Source of the DNA: Niastella sp.
GTDB taxonomy: Bacteria > Bacteroidota > Bacteroidia > Chitinophagales > Chitinophagaceae
Direction of reading: 5' to 3'
DNA: 64,000 nucleotides
Assembly: GCA_016710595.1 (NCBI GenBank)
Contig: JADJVM010000010.1
Location: 186,001-250,000 of the forward strand
Numbering within the stretch: the first letter of the stretch is position 1; every line of letters begins with the position of its first letter. The notes under the pieces were generated by a model. That model ran no database searches. It was given only the letters and a program-made list of their open reading frames with translations, and was not told the DNA's origin. Positions 45,127 through 52,691 of the stretch are shown here, piece by piece. Made by a program: the position numbers and the translations under genes.

Positions 45127-47250
45127 ATGAACAATCCAAAAAGATACCTCATCACATCGGCCTTGCCCTATGCCAATGGCCCAAAGCATATTGGCCACCT
45201 GGCCGGTGCTTACCTGCCAGCAGATATTTATGTGCGTTATTTACGTGCACAAAAAAGAGATGTGGTATATGTATGTGGCAGCGATGAACATGGTGCAGCA
45301 ATCACCATACAGGCAATGAAGGAAAACACAACGCCTAAAGAAATTGTAGATAAATACCATGCGATGCTGAAAAGCAATATGGCCGACCTGGGTATTTCAT
45401 TTGATATTTATCATCGTACAACTGCGCCGATACATACCGAAACGGCACAGGAATTTTTTACTGCACTGAATGATAAAGGCGAGCTGGAACAAAAAGAAAC
45501 TGAACAATATTTTGATGAAGAGGCACAAACTTTTTTGGCCGATCGCTATATTGTAGGCACATGCCCTGTATGTGGAAATGAAAATGCATACGGCGATCAA
45601 TGCGAAAAATGCGGCACTTCATTAAGCCCCGAACAATTAATAAATCCACACAGTACACTTAGTGGCAAACCGCCGGTGAAAAAAAAGACCACCCATTGGT
45701 TCCTTCCTTTAAATAAGCATGAAGAATTTTTGAGAAAATGGATTTTACAGGAGCATAAACAAGACTGGAAACCCAATGTGGTAGGGCAATGCAAAGGATG
45801 GATAGAGGCAGGTTTACAACCCCGTGCTGTAACCCGGGATTTAAATTGGGGCGTACCGGTACCCATAAGAGGGGCTGAGGGCAAAGTATTATATGTATGG
45901 TTTGATGCACCCATAGGTTATATCAGCGCCACCCGGCAATGGGCATTAGATCATAAAAAAGACTGGAAACCTTATTGGTATGATAATGATACCAAACTGG
46001 TACATTTTATTGGGAAAGATAATATTGTTTTTCATTGCATCATTTTTCCGGTAATGTTGCAACTGCATGGAAATATTTTACCAGACAATGTGCCTTCTAA
46101 TGAATTTATGAACCTGGAAGGAGATAAGATGAGTACCAGCCGGGGATGGAGTATTGAGATGAATGAGTATATAGAAGATTTTGTGAAACCCGAAAATGGC
46201 GGTGGCCAAATGGTAGATGCCCTACGGTATTATTTAACGAGTATTGCCCCCGAAAATAAAGACAGCGAATTTATCTGGAAGGGTTTCCAGGATGCAGTGA
46301 ATAGTGAACTGGTAGCCATCTTTGGAAATTTTATAAACCGCAGTTTTGTTTTGATGCATAAATTATGCAAAGGTAAAGTGCCTGCATTTTATAATGAGAT
46401 CATTGATGATAAGGACAAAGAAATGGTAAAACGTATTGCTGATGCAAAGCTAAAAATAGAAGATTGCATAGAGCATTATCGTTTTAGAGAAGCATTGTTT
46501 GAGGTAATAGACCTGGCAAGGGCCGGCAATAAATACATGCAGGAAAAAGAACCCTGGATAGTAGCCCGGCAAGCAACAAAAGAAGGGATTCCCACGCCTG
46601 AAGCGCAAGCCCAAATAGATAATTGTATGCATATTTGCCTGCAATTATGCGCCAACCTGGCAATTTTCATAAATCCATTTTTACCCAATACAGCAAAAAA
46701 AATGTGCTATATGATGAAGGTGGTAGAAAAAATGCTGGACTGGGAAAATGCAGGTACCATGAAGCTCCTGAGTATTGGGTATAGTTTAAGAGAACCCCAG
46801 TTGTTATTTCGCAAAATTGAAGACACTGAAGTAAGTGCACAAATTGAAAAACTAAAACAAAAAACGACTCAAATTAAATCCATGACAGAAAATATTGAAT
46901 CACTTGAAAAATCGCCACTAAAACCTGAAATCATTTTTGATGATTTTGCAAAAATAGATTTGAAAGTGGGAACCATTACTGCCGCAGAAAAAGTGGAGAA
47001 AGCAGATAAGTTATTAAAGCTGGAAGTAGATATGGGTTTCGAAAAACGCACTATCGTTAGTGGTATTGCTATGCACTTTGCACCGGCTGATATTATTGGC
47101 AAGCAGGTTACCGTTGTGGCAAATTTAGCGCCTCGTAAAATGAGGGGCATCGAAAGTAATGGTATGATTTTGATGGCAGAGGATGCCAACGGAAAACTGA
47201 TATTTATAAATCCTGATGAAGCTGTCAGCAATGGAAGTGTTGTGAGCTAA
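45127..47250 (+). CDS. metG: Methionine-tRNA ligase with C-terminal tRNA-binding domain
   Basis: 707 residues from the ATG at 45127; an in-frame ATG at 45073 would add 18 Arg-rich residues from the GC-rich leader and is rejected. The class I signatures are HIGH (residues 21-24) and KMSTS in GDKMSTSRGW. A zinc knuckle is formed by CPVCGNE and CEKCGTS. A Trbp111-like OB domain (about 600-700, DFAKIDLKVGTI, PRKMRGIESNGM) gives dimerisation and tRNA binding. The enzyme charges tRNA-Met in the cytoplasm. Its stop overlaps the stop of the convergent phosphotransferase gene by four bases. Confidence 0.96.
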   Translation: MNNPKRYLITSALPYANGPKHIGHLAGAYLPADIYVRYLRAQKRDVVYVCGSDEHGAAITIQAMKENTTPKEIVDKYHAMLKSNMADLGISFDIYHRTTAPIHTETAQEFFTALNDKGELEQKETEQYFDEEAQTFLADRYIVGTCPVCGNENAYGDQCEKCGTSLSPEQLINPHSTLSGKPPVKKKTTHWFLPLNKHEEFLRKWILQEHKQDWKPNVVGQCKGWIEAGLQPRAVTRDLNWGVPVPIRGAEGKVLYVWFDAPIGYISATRQWALDHKKDWKPYWYDNDTKLVHFIGKDNIVFHCIIFPVMLQLHGNILPDNVPSNEFMNLEGDKMSTSRGWSIEMNEYIEDFVKPENGGGQMVDALRYYLTSIAPENKDSEFIWKGFQDAVNSELVAIFGNFINRSFVLMHKLCKGKVPAFYNEIIDDKDKEMVKRIADAKLKIEDCIEHYRFREALFEVIDLARAGNKYMQEKEPWIVARQATKEGIPTPEAQAQIDNCMHICLQLCANLAIFINPFLPNTAKKMCYMMKVVEKMLDWENAGTMKLLSIGYSLREPQLLFRKIEDTEVSAQIEKLKQKTTQIKSMTENIESLEKSPLKPEIIFDDFAKIDLKVGTITAAEKVEKADKLLKLEVDMGFEKRTIVSGIAMHFAPADIIGKQVTVVANLAPRKMRGIESNGMILMAEDANGKLIFINPDEAVSNGSVVS

Positions 47251-49100
47251 GGTTTTCGGTAAAGCAGCGAGGCGCTTTGTAAAAATGCTTTTATGTGTAA
47301 CGTAAGAGTATCTGCTACGGGGGTGCCGAGTAAACTTTTTTGTGGTAAATTTCTTGCATAACAACTTACGGCTTTTCTTTCATCTACACTAAATACAAGG
47401 ACTTCGTTTTTATTTGTAGCCTGGTATAAATTATTATTCAGTTTGCTAAATACAACCCGGTTTTCATCTAATGCCGTATCGGTAAGGGCAGTGCCGAAGC
47501 TGGTAAATTGCTCATGGGTACCGGTATAATGCAACACAGTATTCATAATATCAAGCTGGCTAACGATAGTATTTATTTTTTTTGCCTGTGGCTGTTGTGG
47601 ATCAAAAATTAAAATGGGAATATGCAGGCTGGACAGGCTATTGTCTCCATCAAGCGCAGGAGCAGGAGCACCCCAATGATCAGAACAAAAAATAAATACT
47701 GAAGTCTTATACCAATCCTGTTTTTGGGCTTCATTAAAAAATTGATGAAGGCAATAGTCGTAATAGGTCATTGCCTTCATAGCATCGGATATATTGGGTG
47801 TTTTAATTTTATTTTTAAATGCAATGGGTATATCAAAAGGAAAATGTGTGCTGATGTTATATAGAATGGATAAGAAGGGTTGCCTCCGGGCAGCTAGTTT
47901 GCGTTGCATGAACGAAAACATATCTTCATCCTGCAAGCCCATCGTATGTTTTTTTAATCGCTTATAACCGGGTACATCCTGCATACAATAATAATGCGGT
48001 ATGCCAATCCAGTTACAACATTTTGCAAAACCAAAATCATCGTAATTATCGCCAATAAAAAATAAACTTTGATAACCTTTATGGGTTAAAGTAGTTCCCA
48101 GCTCTGTTTTTTTAATATGGGTAAATGCAGAATGGTAAAGGGGAATATCGGTAAGGGTTGGTATGCCAGTAAGGATGCTGGTAATACCCTGGTTAGAATG
48201 ATATCCAAAACTATATGCCTGCGTGAACAGGGTAGATATTTTTACCAATGAATCAAAAAAAGGAAGACTGGGTTTAAAGATACTGCCACTATCAAAGTAA
48301 TCGTACGGCACACTTTCCATGATAAACAAAACAACATTTTTCTTTTCTAATGAGGTGGTTTGGTTTTTTTTAATAGTAGAAGAGAGACTGTCTTGTAAAG
48401 AAAATGGAAGATAATTTATTGGAGGGAGCGCTACTTCTTTATTTCTGAATACAGAGTAAACAAAACAGTGAAATGAGTTTTGGGTAAGCGGTAATTGGTT
48501 TGATGAAATACTGGTGAGCGGACGGTTGGGCAACATATTGTTAGAATGCCCCATAAAAAGGCTTACTGCCAGAATGCTGCAAATAAGAAAAGCGGTAAAA
48601 AACAAGGTGCCGGATTTCTTTTTTTGAATGATTTGCAGCAGCGACCGCCAGCACCAATGAGCCATGATAGTGAACGCCAGCAGTATAATTACAATAAGTG
48701 ACCACACTTTAAACGAACTATTTTTTAAAGGGTTTCGCAATACATAAAACAAATCTGCATCTGCACGTTGGCGATGAAAAGGGAAATAGAAAATATCTGT
48801 CATATTTAGCAAAAGCATAAACGACAGCATAAAACTGGTAATTACAGCGAGCGTTTTGAATAAAACAGAAAAACGGTTGGGTAAAAATAAAACAATAAGA
48901 AAGGGGAGCAATAAAACAGATATTGTAATGGCATCGTAATAAAGTGACCAACCCATTACCGGTAAAAGAGCCGATAAGGAAGTGATGCCAAAAGAACTAT
49001 GATCGGTAGAATTATAAAAATAGAAGATACATTTTACTAAGCACAGTAAAATAAGTAGCTTTAATAAAAATGATAAAGCTGGTTTTTCATTTCGAATCAT
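47247..49100 (-). CDS. LtaS-family membrane phosphotransferase / sulfatase-fold protein
   Basis: 617 residues from the ATG at 49100; a TTG at 49118 would add six residues. About five transmembrane helices (to roughly residue 195) anchor a periplasmic alkaline-phosphatase-fold domain. Family motifs are VVLFIMESVPYDYF (metal Glu), SNQGITSILTGIP with the likely catalytic Thr, and FCSDHWGAP (metal Asp-His). Relatives move phosphoglycerol or phosphoethanolamine onto glycans or lipids (LtaS, OpgB, EptA), or act as sulfatases. Gram-negative Bacteroidota lack lipoteichoic acid, so the acceptor is unknown. It is divergent from a GDPD-like gene only 31 bp away. Confidence 0.83.
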   Translation of the reverse strand: MIRNEKPALSFLLKLLILLCLVKCIFYFYNSTDHSSFGITSLSALLPVMGWSLYYDAITISVLLLPFLIVLFLPNRFSVLFKTLAVITSFMLSFMLLLNMTDIFYFPFHRQRADADLFYVLRNPLKNSSFKVWSLIVIILLAFTIMAHWCWRSLLQIIQKKKSGTLFFTAFLICSILAVSLFMGHSNNMLPNRPLTSISSNQLPLTQNSFHCFVYSVFRNKEVALPPINYLPFSLQDSLSSTIKKNQTTSLEKKNVVLFIMESVPYDYFDSGSIFKPSLPFFDSLVKISTLFTQAYSFGYHSNQGITSILTGIPTLTDIPLYHSAFTHIKKTELGTTLTHKGYQSLFFIGDNYDDFGFAKCCNWIGIPHYYCMQDVPGYKRLKKHTMGLQDEDMFSFMQRKLAARRQPFLSILYNISTHFPFDIPIAFKNKIKTPNISDAMKAMTYYDYCLHQFFNEAQKQDWYKTSVFIFCSDHWGAPAPALDGDNSLSSLHIPILIFDPQQPQAKKINTIVSQLDIMNTVLHYTGTHEQFTSFGTALTDTALDENRVVFSKLNNNLYQATNKNEVLVFSVDERKAVSCYARNLPQKSLLGTPVADTLTLHIKAFLQSASLLYRKP

Positions 49101-49131
49101 TTTTTTAAGCCCAATCAAAATTTATCCTTTA

Positions 49132-49941
49132 ATGAAAAAAGAGGGTTTATTAACAAACAAATATACACTGTCTGCACTCATTTTATTGGCTATTGTTGTA
49201 GGCGATGTAATTATTCATAGAGGTCTCAGCCGGGTAATGCTGCCGGCAAGCTTTACCAATCAACGAAATCCTGTTACGGATTATATGCGTTGCCAGCAAA
49301 CAGTTGATTATGGAACGCATTGGGCAAAGGCGATCAATAACCCTGCAATCGTAAATAATTTAGATTCATCCATTAATGGAATTGAGATGGACGTTTACTT
49401 TGATACGAATCAAAAAATATTTTTTGCGTATCATGATAGCAGCCATTTATCAAACACCAGGGTGGAGGATATACTTAAATTGTTTCAACAAAAAAACAGG
49501 CACTATAACTTTTGGTTCGATTTTAAAAACCTGGACTCATTAAATGTAGCGCCGGCTTTACAAGCTTTGATCTTGCTTAAAGATAAATATCACCTGGAGC
49601 AAAGAATGATCATTGAATCAGCACAAATAAACTGCCTGCAACATTTTTGTGATGCCGGTTTTTTTACCAGCTATTATGTTCCGTTTTTTAATCCTTATAC
49701 CGAAGATGAACCAGCGATTATTGATTATATTGATTCTATAACCCATCAAATAAAAAAGTACAAGGTATCAGCTCTATCGGGTTATTATTTTCAAATGCCG
49801 CTTTTTGAGAAATTTTTTCCCGGTATGCCATTACTCACCTGGGCAAACAATAGTAATTACAGCATCATTGGCCTCGCCTTCAAATACCAGATGAAAAAAG
49901 ATACACAAATTAAAATTGTTTTATATCCTCCTGTAAATTAG
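49132..49941 (+). CDS. Glycerophosphodiester phosphodiesterase-like membrane-anchored protein
   Basis: 269 residues with one N-terminal helix (about 12-28) that may be an uncleaved anchor. GIEMDVYFDTNQKIFFAYHD matches the second part of the GDPD active-site pattern (ExD, then HD), and FWFDFKN and LLTWANN fit later strands of the TIM barrel. The usual HRG start motif is absent; YGTHWAKA occupies that place. It is thus a divergent GDPD or FAM151-like fold rather than a textbook enzyme. Its neighbour across 31 bp is an LtaS-family phosphotransferase, so the pair could make and remove phospho-groups, which is speculation. Confidence 0.65.
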   Translation: MKKEGLLTNKYTLSALILLAIVVGDVIIHRGLSRVMLPASFTNQRNPVTDYMRCQQTVDYGTHWAKAINNPAIVNNLDSSINGIEMDVYFDTNQKIFFAYHDSSHLSNTRVEDILKLFQQKNRHYNFWFDFKNLDSLNVAPALQALILLKDKYHLEQRMIIESAQINCLQHFCDAGFFTSYYVPFFNPYTEDEPAIIDYIDSITHQIKKYKVSALSGYYFQMPLFEKFFPGMPLLTWANNSNYSIIGLAFKYQMKKDTQIKIVLYPPVN

Positions 49942-50032
49942 GTTCTTAACTTACTTTTTGGGTCATTTCCGGTTTTTCAAAGAGTTTGGTAAAGCTTTTG
50001 CATAGATATACCTGAACCAATAAAATAAAAAG

Positions 50033-51082
50033 ATGATAAAAAGATTAATAGGGAGCTTCATTGTTTTAATAATGGCAACTAACCTAATGGCCCAGCAAAT
50101 AGATTATTCTTACATTCCATATAGAGATGGCGATAAATGGGGATTCTCAAGCCCGGATAAAGAAATCATGATAAAGCCCGCTTATGCCGATGTACATTGG
50201 TTTTCTTATGGATTGGCAGCCGTAAAAATTGGCAATAAATGGGGGTATATCAATACATCAGGTAAAATGGTAATACCTGCCCGCTACACCGTTGCCAAAA
50301 ATTTCACCAAAGGTTATATGCCCAAGGCCAACAACCCAAGGGGCGATACGCTCATTTTTGCCGGTGTTTCTGTAAGGGCCGATAAATATGAAATCTGCAT
50401 CAACGCTAAAGGCGTTACCATGCCACAATGCCCGGCTATTTCTGATAATGCAGGCCCCAATGGTGATCAGCCAATGAGGACCATAAAAATAAAAAAGACA
50501 TATTCCTTAGATAACAGCAGTGGCCTGTTTGATAAAATTGTGGATGATTACACAATAGCAGATAGTAACGAAACCTATTATATAGCAGCAAAAGGGGGGA
50601 AGTATGGCGTATATAATTCAAAATTTGCTACCATCGTTCCATTTGAATATGATGATATTTCAATAGATGATAGTACGGGTGAAACATATTTGAGGGTTAC
50701 AAAAAATGATTTAATTGGCGTACTCAGTAAAAACGGGAAAGTATTAATACAACCCGAAAATACAACCTTGCATATTGTACGAACCAGTGATGGTAAAGAT
50801 TATGTAGTTACACAACGTGGATTAAAACATTATGTAAAAGATATTAATAACCAGGATATCATTTCAGATGGTTTTTTAAATATTGTGTATGATGGGCATG
50901 GGTTTATTTATACTAATGATCAAAATATGGAAGGGTATTATTTCTTAAATAATGGCAACCGTATTTTACCCCGTTATAAAAGCATTGAATACCTGCCCAA
51001 TGATAAATTTTTAAAAGTTATTACGGCATCCGGTAAACCCGGTTATGTAAGTTTTGATGGCACAGAATATTTTAAAGATTAG
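50033..51082 (+). CDS. Secreted WG-repeat protein
   Basis: 349 residues with a signal peptide (ends near NLMAQQ). Several WG-type repeats are visible: DGDKWGFSSPDKEIMIKPAY, IGNKWGYINTSGKMVIPARY, GGKYGVYNSKFATIVPFEY and less regular copies to the end. This beta-rich repeat family is common in Bacteroidota, with unknown function, and is likely periplasmic or on the cell surface. A strong intrinsic terminator follows 15 bp after the stop, so it is probably transcribed alone. Confidence 0.88.
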   Translation: MIKRLIGSFIVLIMATNLMAQQIDYSYIPYRDGDKWGFSSPDKEIMIKPAYADVHWFSYGLAAVKIGNKWGYINTSGKMVIPARYTVAKNFTKGYMPKANNPRGDTLIFAGVSVRADKYEICINAKGVTMPQCPAISDNAGPNGDQPMRTIKIKKTYSLDNSSGLFDKIVDDYTIADSNETYYIAAKGGKYGVYNSKFATIVPFEYDDISIDDSTGETYLRVTKNDLIGVLSKNGKVLIQPENTTLHIVRTSDGKDYVVTQRGLKHYVKDINNQDIISDGFLNIVYDGHGFIYTNDQNMEGYYFLNNGNRILPRYKSIEYLPNDKFLKVITASGKPGYVSFDGTEYFKD

Positions 51083-51097
51083 CTTTCGTCGCTCCTT

Positions 51098-51123
51098 AAA
51101 GCCCGGTTTTACCGGGCTTTTTT
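51098..51123 (+). terminator. Intrinsic terminator after the WG-repeat gene
   Basis: A perfect 10-bp stem (AAAGCCCGGT/ACCGGGCTTT) with a TTT loop and a following T run. Confidence 0.85.
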
Positions 51124-51195
51124 AAAAGTTACAACTATGCTGATTTTTCATGTATTGAAAATAAATCATTTTTTTTGTTGATAATTTCTGCCAGC

Positions 51196-51213
51196 GCCTG
51201 GTCTCCCGACCAG
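51196..51213. repeat. REP-like hairpin, left copy of an inverted pair
   Basis: The 18-bp sequence GCCTGGTCTCCCGACCAG is itself a hairpin (CTGGTC, 4-nt loop, GACCAG) and occurs in reverse complement at 51363-51380. GC-rich palindromes in inverted pairs resemble REP elements moved by RAYT transposases; that link is inference. Confidence 0.65.
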
Positions 51214-51220
51214 TGCTTTT

Positions 51221-51358
51221 CTACCCTCTATAATCTGTAACAATATCAAATTTTTCAGTTTGCAGTATAAAAACAGTACCATTGGGATGGGTATATGAAT
51301 GCCATGCTTCTAATTTAAGCATTTCGTTTTTCGCTGGCAAATTAAAACAACTCAACAT
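51221..51358 (-). CDS. Small ORF (45 codons) between the inverted hairpins
   Basis: An ATG at 51358 opens 45 codons (MLSCFNLPAKNEML..., ending KFDIVTDYRG). Composition looks like real protein (LEAWHSYTHPNGTVF), yet I recognise no family. It fills nearly all the space between the two hairpin copies. It may be the end of a decayed gene, a cargo of the repeat, or noise. Confidence 0.3.
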   Translation of the reverse strand: MLSCFNLPAKNEMLKLEAWHSYTHPNGTVFILQTEKFDIVTDYRG

Positions 51359-51362
51359 GCTG

Positions 51363-51380
51363 CTGGTCGGGAGACCAGGC
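51363..51380. repeat. REP-like hairpin, right copy of an inverted pair
   Basis: Exact reverse complement of 51196-51213 (CTGGTCGGGAGACCAGGC). It lies just past the 3' end of the Rhs-type fragment, where the expected Rhs core is cut off. Confidence 0.65.
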
Positions 51381-51399
51381 AGCGGCGATACGTTTTTTA

Positions 51400-51801
51400 T
51401 TAAGCACCTTCACTGGCGAAAAAAATATATTGTTCTAAACCATTACCATCACTAAACTCATTGCTATTTAATTCCTTTCGTCCAAACTTGTATTTATTGG
51501 TAAGTGACCCCGCAGCCTTCGAACTTATCCCCGCCATTGTCAACCCACCCGGATAATAATAAGTTTCTTCCAAAATAGAACCACGGGTATGCACCACTTG
51601 CATATTGTCATAGAACACATTTACCAGACTTTCATTGCTGCAATAAATATCCACATAACCCCTTTTATTTGCAATTAAATTTTGTAGCTCGCAGTAATGG
51701 TCTTTTACTACACTAATGCATCCTACCATGCTAATGCTAAACCCTCCTTCGTAAGTTTTAAACTGTTTCCCGAAAAAGGGATAGCTTCCCGGGACAGGCA
51801 T
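51400..51801 (-). pseudogene. Fragment of an Rhs/YD-repeat family protein
   Basis: The 133-codon frame reads VNVFYDNMQVVHTRGSILEE, TYYYPGGLTMAGISSKAAGS, NKYKFGRKEL and EFSDGNGLEQY, which are the conserved run just before the Rhs core in many Chitinophagaceae Rhs proteins. The core should continue as Y-DFGARMYDP, but here it breaks after LEQY into IFFASEGA and a stop. The first 35 residues do not match and there is no signal or YD-repeat body. Full Rhs proteins exceed 1000 residues, so this is a remnant, or less likely a short orphan tip. A hairpin repeat lies 20 bp past its 3' end. Confidence 0.75.
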
Positions 51802-51890
51802 CAGATATCACATTTATAAATGCACGTAGCGTGGACATAAATGCAAATGTTTAATGCTTTACCCATATTAAAACCCGGCATTGTTTCTTA

Positions 51891-52484
51891 TCATTTCCAA
51901 ATTTTAAAATTCAGTTTAAATTTTTTCTTTTCAATAAGTGAAAACCAATCAATAAAAAGCAACGCACAAATAAGTAATAATCCGAGAATCAAACTTCCAA
52001 TTGATTTCCATGATAAAGTTGCGCTTGCTATATCCTCAAGATTTTCGAACGTAAATATGCCTAGATGAACAGCTATAGAATCACTTATAAATTTACCAAT
52101 AAAAAAAGCTGGAATAATTTGAATTGGTTTTATTCGAGCCATTCCACCAGCTAAAAATAGCGGCGTAGTAGGTAATGGTAATAAAGAATAAGTAAGTATA
52201 ATCAATTGGCTTCTCCACCCTTTCTCTTTCATTTTATTTCCAAGAAATTGAACTTCTTTATTTTTTTTAGGTTTAAATATTTTATCTGCCAACCAGGGAA
52301 TATAGAGCGTTAACGTATATCTTCCCAGGATTGATCCTGCCACCCCAATGATTACTATTAGCCAGGGATTCAAGCCATATATTACCTGTAAAGTTACCAT
52401 AATTGTAAAAGCGGGAGGAAAAGGGAAAGGAACGACATCAAATAAAAATGCTCCAAAAAAAACTAATAAATATGGCCACCACAT
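51891..52484 (-). CDS. VTT/DedA-like membrane protein
   Basis: 197 residues with five or six predicted membrane segments. The stretch YSLLPLPTTPLFLAGGMARI fits the conserved VTT (SNARE-associated, DedA) pattern of a Pro-rich re-entrant loop, and the N-terminal PFPFPPAFTIMV is a second such loop. DedA/VTT proteins move lipids such as undecaprenyl phosphate or phosphatidylethanolamine across the inner membrane. The copy is slightly shorter than average and lacks a clear DedA acidic motif, so a divergent subfamily is likely. It is flanked by the Rhs fragment and divergent from the fadN-type gene. Confidence 0.72.
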   Translation of the reverse strand: MWWPYLLVFFGAFLFDVVPFPFPPAFTIMVTLQVIYGLNPWLIVIIGVAGSILGRYTLTLYIPWLADKIFKPKKNKEVQFLGNKMKEKGWRSQLIILTYSLLPLPTTPLFLAGGMARIKPIQIIPAFFIGKFISDSIAVHLGIFTFENLEDIASATLSWKSIGSLILGLLLICALLFIDWFSLIEKKKFKLNFKIWK

Positions 52485-52691
52485 ATTTTAATGGATATTA
52501 ATTCACAACTTATTTATTTCGATGCTAAGGTGCGACAATAAAACTGCTTATCCCAAATTTGATAGTTTTGCTGGGTTGTCATACTAATAATTCCAGTTTT
52601 ACACAAGGAAACAATCACTTTCAATTTATTTTCATTTCTGATTAATTCATACCTTCGTTGTCAAATAGTTGTTTAACTAACTAATTTCAAT

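Noticed and set aside
51082..51195. Gene content between the WG-repeat gene and the hairpin repeats
   Set aside because: Apart from the terminator no frame with protein-like character was found.
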